Below are positions 22,376 to 36,038 of a stretch of 64,000 nt of DNA, piece after piece. The notes under the pieces are model-generated. The model saw nothing but the letters and a program-made list of their open reading frames with translations. It was not told where the DNA came from and made no database searches. Each line of letters opens with the position of its first letter. Position 1 is the first letter of the stretch. The translations under genes were made by a program, and so were the position numbers. Source of the stretch: Aristolochia californica (Eukaryota > Streptophyta > Magnoliopsida > Piperales > Aristolochiaceae); contig JARWKL010000007.1 of the NCBI GenBank assembly GCA_029961685.1, positions 20,221,013 to 20,285,012 on the forward strand, read 5' to 3'.

Positions 22376-24399
22376 AATCTAAAACAAAAATGCACAATGC
22401 ACATATGTAGAGAGAGATAATTCCAAAGAGTGTCTGTATTTTTTAGGGATTGTAGGCACATTTTCTCAGGTTATGCAATCGTCGGGAAAAATGGGCTGCA
22501 GAGGATTTTTAACGGAGTGTTGAATTGCAATCCATATGTCATACAAAAATATAGCCCGTTACGCTTGATAAATCACATTACAATCATCTATGATTAATTA
22601 TGTCAGCTTTTTGCAAATGGACAAAATAATGGCATGCTTGACTCGGGTAAATATCCCACCGCAAGTTCACTTGAGAATTTAATGAGCGTTTGTTATTGGC
22701 TTTAAAAGCTTTGCATCCATAGCTCATTTGCATCTTCAACATGTTTCAAACATGCATATCCATTTTTAAAACATGTGCGGACGAAATCTCTTTCTTGCAA
22801 AATTCCATGCTGTTAGGGTTAAACTAGTGGAATTTCCCAAAATTGGATAACAAAAATTTTGTGTTCATTTGTGTTGGGTGAATAAATTTTCTTTATTTAT
22901 ATTTGTTATTATTTTTATTTTTTTTCCATACATCAACTAAAAAATTTTCATTTTGTGTTAAACTTTTTGCCTTGTTAGTTTTCGGGATGAAGGAAGAGCG
23001 AAAAGTCAAAGTTTTGATTTAAGAAAAAAGTGTACATCTAAAATGGAAAAGCACAATGCACAATTATAGGGAGAGATAATTCCAAAGAGTGTCTATAATT
23101 TTTAGGGATTGCAAGCTGTTTTTAGTTTTTATATCTCAGGTTTTGCAATCGTCAGGAAACATTGGTGGCAGACGATTTTTAACTGAGTGTTGAATTGCGA
23201 TCCATAAGTCATTTCATACAAAAATGTAGCCAGTTATGCATGATAAATCACTTTACAATCATCTATGATTGTTAGATAAAATTTTTGAAAATGGGCAAAA
23301 TAATGACTTGTTAGACACGGGTAAATATCCCAACGCACGTTCATTTGAGAATTTAATGAGCATTTGTTATTCTCTTTAAAAGCTTTGGATCTATAGGTCA
23401 TTTGAATCTTTAACATGTTTCAAGCATGAATATCCATTTTTCAAACATGTGTAGAAAAAATCTCCTTCATGTAAAATTTCAAGCTTAATAGGGTTGGACT
23501 AATGGAATTTCCCAAACATGGATAACAAAACTTTTGCGTTCATTTGTGGTGTGTGAATAGATATTTTTTATTTACATTAGTTATTATTTTAAATATTTTC
23601 CACACATCAACTATAAAATTTTTATTTTGTTGTGATCTTTTTTGCCTTTTTTGTTTACGGGATGAAGGGGGAGAGAAAACTCAAAGTTCTGATTTAAGAA
23701 AAAAGTGTACGTCTAAAATGGAAATGCACAATGCACACCTGTAGAGAGAGAGATTTCCAAAGAGTGTCTGTCTGTTTTAGAGATCGTATGCACTTTTTCG
23801 TTTTTATATCTATGGTTTTGCAATCGTTGGGAAACTGGGGAGGCGGGCAATTTTTAACTGAGTGTTGTCTTCAAATCCATAAGTCATTTCTGACAAAAAT
23901 ATAGCCCATTACGAATGACAAATCACTTTACAATCATCTATGATTCTTAGCTCAACGTTTTGAATATGGGCAAAATAATGGCTTGTTTGACTCGGGAAAA
24001 TATCCCACCGCACGTTCACTTGAGAATTTAATGAGCATTTGTAATTCTCTTTAAAAACATTGGATCCATAGGTCATTTGAATCTTTAACATGTTTCTGGC
24101 ATGCATATCCATTTTTTAAAACATGTGTAGAAAAAATATCCTTCATGTAAAATTCCAAGATATTAGTTTTGGACTAGTGGAATTTCCCAAACTTGGATAA
24201 CAAAACTTTTGTGTTCATTTGTGGTGTGTGAATAAATTTTCTTCATTTACTTTTTTTATTGTTTTAAACTTTTTCCGTACATCAACTATGAAATTTTCAT
24301 CTTGCTGTGATCTATTTCCCTTTTCGTTTACGGGATGAAGGGAGAGCGAAAAACACGAAGTTTTGATTTAAGAAAAATGTGTACATCTAAAACGGAAAT
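22376..24399. repeat. satellite block: A B C, one complete HOR
   Basis: Regular order. The C monomer (anchor 23909) closely matches the first C beside the retrotransposon (anchor 8434), sharing GGGAAACTGGGGAGG, GTGTTGTCTTC, GAGCATTTGTAATTC and AAAAACACGAAG. Confidence 0.85.
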
Positions 24400-24758
24400 G
24401 CACAATGCACATATCTTTTTTTGCATCCATAGCTCATTTGCATCTTTAACATGTTTCAAACATGCATATCCATTTTTAAAACATGTGCGGACGAAATCTC
24501 TGTTTTGCAAAATTCCAAGCTATTAGGGTTTAACTAGTGGAATTTCCAAAAATTTGATAACAAAACTTTTGTGTTCATTTGTGTTGGGTGAATAAATTTT
24601 CTTTATATATATTTTTTATTTTTTAATTTTTTTCCATACATCACCTATAAAATTTTCATTTTGTTGCAAGCTTTTTGCCTTGTTTGTTTTCGGGATGAAG
24701 GGAGAGCGAAAAGTCAAAGTTTTGATTTAAGAAAAAAGTGTACATCTAAAATGGAAAA
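24400..24758. repeat. truncated A monomer with internal deletion of about 315 bp
   Basis: After CACAATGCACATAT the sequence jumps at about 24414-24420 to TTTGCATCCATAGCTC, losing most of the head, the anchor and the 18-bp dyad. Flanking anchors are 1033 bp apart instead of about 1347. The tail is normal A type. Confidence 0.88.
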
Positions 24759-27700
24759 GCACAATGCACAATTGTAGGGAGAGATAATTCCAAAGAGTGT
24801 CTGTAATTTTTAGGGATTCTAAGCTCTTTTTAGTTTTTATATCTCAGGTTTTGCAATCGTCGGGAAAAATTGGTGGCAGAGGATTTTTAACTGAGTGTTG
24901 AATTGCAATCTATAAGTCAATGCATACAAAAATATAGCCCGTTCCGCATGATAAATCACTTTACAATCATCTATCATTGTTAGATAAAATTTTTGAAAAT
25001 GGGCAAAATAATGACTTGTTAGGCTCGGGTAAATATCCCACCGCACGTTCACTTGAGAATTTAATGAGCGTTTGTTATTCTCTTTAAAAGCTTTGGATCC
25101 ATAGGTCATTTGAATCTTTAACATGTTTCAAGCATGCATGTCCATTTTTAAAACATGTGTAGAAAAAATCTCCTTCATGTAAAATTGCAAGCTTAATAGG
25201 GTTGGACTAATGGAATTTCCCAAACTTGGATAACAAAACTTTTGTGTTCATTTGTGGTGTGTGAATAGTTATTTTTTATTTACATTAGTTATTATTTTAA
25301 ATATTTTCCACACATCAACTATAAAATTTTTATTTTGTTGTGATCTTTTTCGCCTTTTTCGTTTACGAGATGAAGGGGGAGCGAAAACTCAAAGTTCTGA
25401 TTTAAGAAAAAAGTATACATCTAAAATGGAAATGGACAATGCACAAATGTAGAGACAAATATTTCCAAAGAGTGACTGTATGTTTTAGGGATCGTATGCA
25501 CTTTTTCTTTTTTATATCTAAGGTTTTGCAATCGTCGGGAAACGGGGGAGGCGGGCGATTTTTAACCGAGTGTTGACTTCAAATCCATAGGTCATTTCTT
25601 GAAAAAATGGAGCCCGAGACACATGACAAATCACTTTACAATCACCTATGATTGTTAGCTCAACTTTTTGAATATGAGCAAAATAATGGCTTGTTTGACT
25701 CGGGCAAATATCCCACCGCACGTTCACTTGAGAATTTAATGAGCATTTGTTATTCTCTTTAAAAGCTTTGGATCCATAGGTTATTTTAATCTTTAACATG
25801 TTTCTAGCATGCATATCCATTTTTAAAACATGTGTAGAAAAAATCTCCTTCATGTAAAATTCCAAGATATTAGTTTTTGGACTAGTGGAATTTCCCAAAC
25901 TTGGATAACAAAACTTTTGTCTTCATTTGTGGTGTGTGAATAAATTTTCTTCATTTACTTTTTTTATTGTTTTAAACTTTTTCCGTACATCAACTATGAA
26001 ATTTTCATTTTGCTGTGATCTATTTGCCTTTTTTGTTGACGGGAGGAAGCGAGAGCGAAAAACTCGAAGTTTTGATTTAAGAAAAAAGTGTACATCTAAA
26101 ACGGAAATGCACAATGCACATATGTAGAGAGAGATAATTCCAAAGGGGGTCTATAATTTTTAGGGATTGTAAGCACCTTTTCATTTTTATATCTCAGGTT
26201 TTGCAATCGTTGGGAAAAATGGGTTACGGAGGATTTTTAACTGAGTGTTGAATTGCAATCCATAAGTCATTTCATACAAAAATATAGCCCGTTACGCATG
26301 ATAAATCACATTGCAATCATCTATGATTAATTATGTCAGCTTTTTGCAAATGGGCAAAATAATGGCATATTTGACTCGGGTAAATATCCCACCGCAAGTT
26401 CACTTGAGAATTTAATGAGCGTTTGTTATTCTCTTTAAAAGCTTTGCATCCATAGCTCATTTGCATCTTTAACATGTTTCAAACATGCATATCCATTTTT
26501 AAAACATGTGTGGACAAAATCTCTTTCTTTCAAAATTCCAAGCTATTAGGGTTAAACTAGTGGAATTTCCCAAAATTGGATAACAAAACTTTTGTGTTCA
26601 TTTTTTTTTGGGTGAATAAATTTTCTTTATTTATATTTGTTATTGTCTTAAATTTTTTCCATACATCAACTATAAAATTTTCATTTTGTTGTAAGCTTTT
26701 TGCCTTGTTTGTTTTTAGGATGAAGGGACAGCGAAAAATCAAAGTTTTGATTTAAGAAAAAAGTGTACATCTAAAATGGAAAAGCACAATGCACAATTGT
26801 AGGGAGAGATAATTCCAAAGAGTGTCTGTAACTTTTAGGGATTTTAAGCTCTTTTTATTTTTTATATCTCAGGTTTTGCAATCGTCTGGAAAAATTGGTG
26901 GCAGAGGATTTTTAACTGAGTGTTGAATTGCAATCTATAAGTCATTTCATACAAAAATATAGCTCGTTACGCATGATAAATCACTTTACCATCATCCATC
27001 ATTGTTAGATCAATTTTTTGAAAATAGGCAAAATAATGACTTGTTAGGCTCAGGTAAATATCCCACTGCACGTTCACTTGAGAATTTAATGAACGTTTGT
27101 TATTCTCTTTAAAAGCATTGGATCCATAGGTCATTTGAATCTTTAACATGTTTCAAGCATGCATATCCATTTTTAAAACATGTGTAGAAAAAATCTCCTT
27201 CCTGTAAAATTCCAAGCTTAATTGGGTTGGACTAATGGAATTTCCTAAACTTGGATAACAAAACTTTTGTGTTCATTGGTGGTGTGTGAATAGATATTTT
27301 TTATTTACATTAGTTATTATTTTAAATATTTTCCAAACATCAACTATAAAATTTTTATTTTGTTGTGATCTTTTTTGCCTTTTTTGTTTATGGGATGAAG
27401 GGGGAGCGAAAACTCAAAGTTCTGATTTAAGAAAAAAATGTACATCTAAAATGGAAATGAACAATGCACAAATGTTGAGAGAGATATTTCCAAAGAGTGT
27501 CTGTATGTTTTAGGGATCGTATGTTGTTTTTTCGTTTTTATATCTTAGGTTTTGCAATCATTGGGAAACGGGGGAGGCGGGCGATTTTTAACTGAGTGTT
27601 GACTTCAAATCCATAAGTCATTTCTTAAAAAAATATAGCCCGTTACGCATGACAAATCACTTTACAATGATTACCTATGATTGTTAGCTCAACTTGTTGA

Positions 27701-28138
27701 ATATGGGCAAAATAATGGCTTCTTTGACTCGGGCAAATATCCCACCGCACGTTCACTTGAGAATTTAATGATCGTTTGTTATTCTCTTTGAAAGTTTTGC
27801 ATTCCATAGGTCATTTGAATCTTTAACATGTTTCAAGCATGCATATCCATTTTTAAAACATGTGTAGAAAAAATCTCCTTCATGTAAAATTCCAAGCTTA
27901 ATAGGGTTGGACTAATGGAATTTCCCAAACTTGGATAACAAAACTTTTGTGTTCATTTGTGGTGTGTGAATAAATTTTCTTCATTTACTTTTTTTATTGC
28001 TTAAAACTTTTTCCGTACTTCAACTATGAAATTTTCATTTTGCTGTGATCTATTTGCCTTTTTTGTTTATGTGATGAAGGGAGAGCGAAAAACTCGAAGT
28101 TTTGATTTAAGAAAAAGGTTTACATCTAAAACGGAAAT
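24759..28138. repeat. satellite block: B C A B C/B, copy 2 of the internal duplication
   Basis: Partner of 19005-22375. The last C (anchor 27653) has an extra ATGATTA-like insertion in the dyad region (TTTACAATGATTACCTATG) and a B-type tail patch before returning to C, the same patch structure as its partner at 21860. Confidence 0.8.
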
Positions 28139-30199
28139 GCACAATGCACATATGTAGAGAGAGATAATTCCAAAGAGTGTCTATAATTTTCAGGCATTGT
28201 AAGCACCTTTTCGTTTTTATATCTCAGGTTTTGCAATCGTCGGGAAAAATGGGTTGCGGAGGATTTTTAACTGAGTGTTAAATTGCAATCCATAAGTCAT
28301 TTCTTAAAAAAATATAGCCCGTTACGCATGATAAATCACATTACAATCATCAATTATTAATTATGTCAGCTTTTTGCAAATGGGAAAAATAATGGCATGT
28401 TTGACTCGGGTAAATATCCCATCGCAAGTTCATTTGAGAATTTAATGAGCGTTTGTTATTCCCTTTAAAAGCTTTGAATCCATAGCTCATTTGCATCTTT
28501 AACATATTTCAAACATGCATATCCATTTTTAAAACATGTGTGGACGAAATCTCTTCCTTGCAAAATTCCAAGCTATTAGGGTTAAACTAGTGGAATTTCC
28601 CAAAATTGGATAACAAAACTTTTGTGTTCATTTGTGTTAGGTGAATAAATATTCTTTATTTATATTTTTTATTGTTTCAAATTTTTTCCATACATCAACT
28701 ATAAAATTTTCATTTTGTTGTAAGCTTTTTGCCTTGTTTGTTTTCGCGATGAAGGGACAGCGAAAAGTAAAAGTTTTGATTTAAGAAAAAAGTGTACATC
28801 TAAAATGGAAAAGCACAATGCACAATTGTAGGGAGAGATAATTCCAAAGAGTGTCTGTAATATGAAGGGATTTTAAACTCTTTTAAGTTTTTATATCTCA
28901 GGTTTTGCAATCGTCGGGAAAAATTGGTGGCAGAGGATTTTTAATTGAGTGTTGAATTGCAATCCATAAGTCATTTCATACGAAAATATAGCCCGTTACG
29001 CATGATAAATAACTTTACAATCATCTATGATTGTTAGATCAAATTTTTGAAAATGGGCAAAATAATGACTTGTTAGGCTCGAGTAAATATCCTACCGGAC
29101 GTTCACTTGAGAATTTAATGAGCGTTTGTTATTCTCTTTAAAAGCTTTGGATCCATATGTCATTTGAATCATTAACATGTTTCAAGCAAGCATATCCATT
29201 TTTAAAACATGTGTAGAAAAAATCTCCTTCATGTAAAATTCCAAGCTTCATAGGGTTGGACTAATGGAATTTCCCAAACATGGATAACAAAACTTTTATG
29301 TTCATTTGTGCTGTGTGAATAGATATTTTATATGTACATTAGTTATTATTTTAAATATTGTCCACACTTCAACTATAAATTTTTTATTTTTTGGTAATCA
29401 TTTTTGCCTTTTTTTTTTACAAGATGAAGGGGGAGCGAAAACTCAAAGTTCTGATTTAAGAAAAAAGTGTACATCTAAAATGGAAATGCACAACGCACAA
29501 ATGTAGAGAGTGTTATTTGAAAAGAGTGTCTGTATGTTTTAGGGATCGTATGCACTTTGTCGTTTTTATATCTAAGGTTTTGCAATCGTAGTGAAACGGG
29601 GGAGGCGGGCGATTTTTAACTGAGTGTTGACTTCAAATCCATAAGTCATTTCTTAAAAAAATATAGCCCGTTACGCATGAAAAATCACTTTACAATCACC
29701 TATGATTGTTAGCTCAACTTTTTGAATATGGGCAAAATATTGGCTTGTTTGACTCGGGCAAATATCCCACCGCACGTTCACTTGAGAATTAAATGAGCGT
29801 TTCTTATTCTCTTTAAAAGCTTTGGATCCATTGGTTATTTGAATCTTTAACATGTTTCTGGCATGCATATCCAGTTTTAAAACATGCGTAGAAAAAATCT
29901 CCTTGATGTAAAATTCCAAGATATTAGTTTTGGACTAGTGGAATTTCCCAAACTTGGATAACAAAACTTTTGTGTTCATTTGTGGTGTGTGAATAGATAT
30001 TTTATATTTACATAAGTTATTATTTTATATTTAAATGTTATTATTATTTATATTTGTTATTGTTTTTATTTTTTTCCATACATCAACTATAAAATTTTCA
30101 TTTTGTGTTAAGCTTTTTGCCTTGTTTGTTTTCGGGATGAAGGGAGAGCGAAAAGTCAAAGTTTTGATTTAAGAAAAAGTGTACATCTAAAATGGAAAA
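28139..30199. repeat. satellite block: A B C with a compound C-B-A junction
   Basis: The order is regular, but the C tail (about 29990-30060) switches to a short B piece (ATAGATATTTTATATTTACAT), then after TATTTAAATG to an A tail. Spacing to the next anchor is 712 bp, about 38 bp long. Confidence 0.78.
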
Positions 30200-31656
30200 G
30201 CACAATGCACAATTGTAGGGAGAGATAATTCCAAAGAGTGTCGGTAATTTTTAGGGACTGTAAGCTCTTTTTAGTTTTTATATATCAGGTTTTGCAATCG
30301 TCGGGAAAAATTGGTGGCAGACAATTTTTAACTGAGTGTTGAATTGCAATCCATAAGTCATTTCATACAAAAATGTAGCCAGTTACGCATGATAAATCAC
30401 TTTACAATCATCTATGATTGTTAGATCAAATTTTTGAAAATGGGCAAAATAATGACTTGTTAGACTCGGGTAAATATCCCACCGCACGTTCACTTGAGAA
30501 TTTAATGAGCGTTTGTTATTCTCTTTAAAAGCTTTGGATCCATAGGTCATTTGAATCTTTAACATGTTTCAAGCATGCTTACCATTTTTAAAACATGTGC
30601 AGAAAAAATCTCCTTCATGTAAAATTTCAACCTTAATAGGGTTGGACTAATGGAATTTTCCAAACATGGAGAACAAAACTTTTGTGTTCATTTGTTGTGT
30701 GTGAATAGATATTTTTTATTTACATAAGTTAAATTTCAAGCTATTAGGGTTAAACTTGTTAAATTTCCAAAAATTGGATAATAAAACTTTTGTGTTCATT
30801 TGTGTTGGGTGAATAAATTTTCTTTATTTATATTTGTTACTGTTTTAAATATTTTCCATACATCAACTATAAAATTTTCATTTTGTTGTAAGTTTTTTGC
30901 CTTGTTGGTTTTCAAGATGAAGGCAGAGCGAAAAGTCAAAGTTTTGATTTAAGAAAAGAGTGTACATCTAAAATGGAAAAGCACAATGCACAATTGTAGG
31001 GAGAGATAATTCCAAAGAGTGTCTGCAATTTTTAGGGATTGTAAGCTCTTTTTAGTTTTTATATCTCAGGTTTTACAATCGTCGGGAAAAATATGTGGCA
31101 GAGGATTTTTAACTGAGTGTTGAATTGCAATGCATAAGTCATTTCATACAAAAATATAGCCCGTTACGCATGATAAATCACTTTAAGATCCTCTATGATT
31201 GTTAGGTCAAATTTTTGAAAATGGGCAAAATAATGACTTGTTAGACTTGGGTAAATATCCCACCTTAGGTTCACTTGAGAATTTAACGAGCGTTTGTTAT
31301 TCTCTTTAAAAGCTTTGGATCCATAGGTCATTTGAATCTTTAACATGTTTCAAGCATGCATATCCATTTTTAAAACATGTGTTGAAAAAATCTCTTTCAT
31401 GTAAAATTCCAAGCTTAATAGGGTTGGACTAATGGAATTTCCCAAACTTGGATAACAAAACTTTTGTGTTCATTTGTGGTGTGTGAATAGATATTTTATA
31501 TTTACATAAGTTATTATTTTAAATATTTTCCACACATCAACTATAAAATTTTTATTTTGTTGTGATCTTTTTTGCCTTTTTTGTTTACGGGATGAAGGGG
31601 GAGCGAAAACTCAAAGTTCTGATTTAAGAAAAAAGTGTATATCTAAAATGGAAATG
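30200..31656. repeat. satellite block: B B with a back-jump junction at 30730
   Basis: The first B tail runs to TTTACATAAGTT and at 30730/30731 restarts about 100 bp earlier in the monomer as an A tail (AGCTATTAGGGTTAAACT). Anchor spacing is 781 bp. The first B shares ATGTAGCCAGTTA with the B at 23234. Confidence 0.82.
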
Positions 31657-34600
31657 CACAATGCACAAATTTAGAGAGAGATATTTCCAAAGAGTGTCTG
31701 TATGTTTTAGGGCTCGTATGCACTTTTTTCGTTTTTATATCTAAGGTTTTCCAATCGTCGGGAAACGGGGGAGGCGGGCGATTTTTAACTGAGTGTTTAC
31801 TTCAAATCCATAAGTCATTTCTTACAAAAATATAGCCCGTTACGCATGACAAATCACTTTACAATCATCTATGATTGTTAGCTCAAAGTTTTGAATATGG
31901 GCAAAATAATGACTTCTTTGACTTGGGCAAATATCCCACCGCACGTTCACTTGAGAATTTAATGAGCTTTTGTTATTCTCTTTAAAAGCTTTGGATCCAT
32001 AGGTCATTTGAATCTTAACATGTTTCTGGCACGCATAGCCATTTTTAAAACATGCGTAGAAAAAATCTCCTTCATGTAAAATTCCAAGATATTAGTTTTG
32101 GACAAGTGGAATTTCCCAAACTTGGATAACCAAACTTTTGTGTTCATTTGTGGTGTGTGAATAAACTTTCTTCATTTAATTTTTTTATTTTTTTAAATTT
32201 TTTCCGTACATCAACTATGAAATTTTCATTTTGCTGTGATCTATTTGCCTTTTTTGTTTACGGGATGAAGGGAGAGCGAAAAACTCGAAGTTTTGATTTA
32301 AGAAAAATGTGTACATCTAAAACGGAAATGAACAATGCACATATGTAGAGAGAGATAATTCCAAAGAGTGTCTATAATTTTTAGGGATTGTAAGCACCTT
32401 TTCGTTTTTATATATCATGTTTTGCAATCGTCTAGAAAAATGGGTTGTGGAGGATTTTTAACTGAGTGTTGAATTGCAATCCATTACAAAAATATAGCCC
32501 GTTACCCATGATAAATCACATTACAATCATCTATGATTAATTATGTCAGCTTTTTGCAAATGGGCAAAATAATGGAATGTTTGACTATGGTAAATATCCC
32601 ACCGCAAGTTCACTTGAGAATTTAATGAGCGTTTGTTTTCTCTTTAAAAGCTTTGCATCCATAGCTCATTTGCATCTTTAACATGTTTCAAACATGCATA
32701 TCCATTTTTAAAACATGTGTGGATGAAATCTCTTTCTTGCAAAATTCCAAGCTATTAGCGTTAGAGGAACTTCCCGAAATTGGAGAACAAAAATTTTGTG
32801 TTCATTTGTGTTGGGTGAATAAATTTTATTTATTTATATTTGTTATTGTTTTAAATTTTTTCCTATAAAATTTTCGTTTTGTTGTAAGCTTTTTGCCTTG
32901 TTGGTTTTCTGGATGAAGGGAGAGCGAAAAGTCAAAGTTTTGATTTACGAAAAGAGTATACATCTAAAATGGAAATGCACAATGCACATATGTAGAGAGA
33001 GATAATTCCAAAGAGGGTCTGTAATTTTTAGGGATTGTAAGCACCTTTTCGTTTTTATATCTCAGGTTTTGCAATCGTCGAGAAAAATGGGTTGCGGAAG
33101 ATTTTTAACTGAGTGTTGAATTGCAATCCATAAGTCATTTCATACAAAAATATAGCCCGTTACGCATGATAAATCACATTAAAATCATCTATGATTAATT
33201 ATGTCAGCTTTTTGCAAATGGGCAAAATAATGGCATGTTTGACTCGGGTAAATATCCCACCGCAAGTTCACTTGAGAATGTAATGAGCGTTTGTTATTCT
33301 CTTTCAAGGCTTAGCATCCATAGCTTATTTGTGTCTTTAACATGTTTCAAACTTGCATATCCATTTTTAAAACATGTGTGGACGAAATCTCTTTCTTGCA
33401 AAATTCCAACTTATTAGGGTTAAACTAGTGGAATTTCCCAAAATTGGATAACAAAACTTTTGTGTTCATTTGTGTTGGGTGAATAAATTTTCTTAATTTA
33501 TATTTGTTATTGTTTTAAATTTTTCCCATACATCAACTATAAAATTTTCATTTTGTTGTAAGCTTTTTGCCTTGTTTGTTTTCGGGATGAAGGGAGAGCG
33601 AAAAGTCAAAGTTTTGATTTAAGAAAAGAGTGTACGTCTAAAATAGAAAAGCACAATGCACAATTGTAGGGAGAGATAATTCCAAAGAGTATCTGTAATT
33701 TTTAGGGATTGTAAGCTCTTTTTAGTTTTTATATCTCAGGTTTCGCAATCGTTGGGAAAAATTGGTGGCAGAGGATTTTCAACAAAGTGTTGAATTGCAA
33801 TCCATAAGTCATTTCATACAAAAATATATCCCGTTACGCACGATAAATCACTTTACAATCATCGATGATTGATAGATCAAATTTTTGAAAATAGGCAAAA
33901 TAATGACTTGTTAGACTCGGGTAAATATCCCACCGCACGTTCACTTGAGAATTTAATGAGCGTTTGTTATTCTCTTTAAAAGCTTTGGATCCATAGGTCA
34001 TTTGAATCTTTAACATGTTTCAAACATGCATACCCGTTTTTAAAACTTGTGTTGAAAAAATCTCCTTCATGTAAAATTCCAAGCTTAATAGGGTTGGACA
34101 AATGGAATTTCCCAAACTTGGGTAGCAAAACTTTTGTGTTCATTTGTTGTGTGTGAATAGATATTTTTTATTTACATTAGTTATTATTTTAAATATTTTC
34201 CACACATCAACTATAAAATTTTTATTTTGTTGTGATCTTTTTTGCCTTTTTTGTTTTCGGGATGAAGGGGGGAGAGAAAACTCAAAGTTCTGATTGAAGA
34301 AAAAAGTGTACATATAAAATGGAAATGCACAATGCACAAATGTAGAGAGAGATATTTCCGAAGAGTGTCTGTATGTTTTAGGGATCGTATGCACTTTTTT
34401 CACTTTTATATCTATGGTTTTGCAATCGTCGGGAAATGGGGGAGGCGGGCGATTTTTAACTGAGTGTTGACTTCAAATCCATAAGTCATTTCTTACAAAA
34501 ATATAGCACGTTACGCATGACAAATCACTTTACAATCATCTATGATTGTTAGCTCAACTTTTTGAATATGGGCAAAATAATGGCTTGTTTGACTCGGGCA

Positions 34601-35001
34601 AATTTCCACCGCACGTTCACTTGAGAATTTAATGAGCGTTTGTTATTCTCTTTAAAAGCTTTGGATCCATAGGTCATTTGAATCTTGAACATGTTTCTGG
34701 CATGCATATCCATTTTTAAAACATGTGTAGAAAAAATCTCCTTCTTGTAAAATTCCAAGATATTAGTTTTGGACTAATGGAATTTCCCAAACTTGGATAA
34801 CAAAACTTTTGTGTTCATTTGTGGTGTGTGAATAAATTTTCTTCATTTACTTTTTTAATTGTTTTAAACTTTTTCCATACATCAACTGTGAAATTTTCAT
34901 TTTGCTATGATCTATTTGCCTCTTTTGTTTACGGGATGAAGGGAGAGCGAAAAACTCGAAGTTTTGATTTAAGAAAAAAGTGTTCATCTAAAACGGATAT
35001 G
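31657..35001. repeat. satellite block: C A A B C
   Basis: Two consecutive A monomers (anchors 32502 and 33160). The first lacks about 11 bp (the AAGTCATTTCA of other copies) just before its anchor, and its tail is short around 32860, where the CATACATCAACTA stretch is missing. Confidence 0.82.
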
Positions 35002-36038
35002 CGCAATTCACATATGTAGAGAGAGATAATTCCAAAGAGTGTCCGTAATTTTTAGGGATTGTAAGCACCTTTTCGTTTTTATATCTCAGGTTTTGCAATC
35101 GTCGGGAAAAATGGGTTGCGGAGGATTTTTAACTGAGTGTTGAATTGCAATCCATAAGTCATTTCATCCAAAAAATATAGCCCGTTACGCATGATAAATC
35201 ACATTACAATCAACTATGATTAATTATGTCAGCTTTTTGCAAATGGGAACAATAATGGCATGTTTGACTGGGGTAAATATCCCACCGCAAGTTCACTTGA
35301 GAATTTTATGAGTGTTTGTTATTCTCTTTAAAGGCTTTGCATCCATAGCTCATTTGCGTCTTTAACATGTTTCAAACATGCATATCCATTTTTAAAACAT
35401 GTGTCGACGAAATCTCTTTCTTGCTTAATTCCAAGCTATTAGGGTTTAAACTAGTGGAATTTCCAAAAATTGGATAACAAAACTTTTGTGTTCATTTGTG
35501 TTGGGTGAATAAATTTTCTTAATTTATATTTGTTATTGTTTTAAATTTTTTCCATACATCATCTATAAAATTTTCATTTTGTTGTGAGCTTTTTGCCTTG
35601 TTTGTTTTCTGGATGAAGTGTGAGCGCATGGGGTAAATATCTCACCGCACGTTCACTTGAGAATTTAATGATATTTTGTTATTCTCTTTAAAATATTTGG
35701 ATCCATAGGTCATTTGAATCTTTAAAATGTTTCAAACATGCATACCCATTTTTAGAACATGTGTTGAAAAACTCTCCTTCATGTAAAATTCCAAGCTTAA
35801 TAGGGTTGGACTAATGGAATTTCCCAAACTTGGATAACAAAACTTTTATGTTCATTTGTGGTGTGTGAATAGATATTTTTTTATTTATATTAGTTATTAT
35901 TTTAAATATTTTCCACACATCAACAATAAATTTTTTATTTTGTTGTGATCTTTTTTGCCTTTTTTGTTTATGGGATGAAGGGGGAGCGAAAACTCAAAGT
36001 TCTGATTTAAGAAAAAAGTTTACATCTAAAATGGAAAT
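35002..36038. repeat. A monomer fused to a truncated B, deletion of about 310 bp
   Basis: The A tail runs to GATGAAGTGTGAGCG and at about 35626 jumps to CATGGGGTAAATAT in the middle of a B monomer, so the B head, anchor and dyad are missing. Flanking anchors are 1037 bp apart. The lost length is close to that at 24400-24758 but in a different phase of the monomer. Confidence 0.87.
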
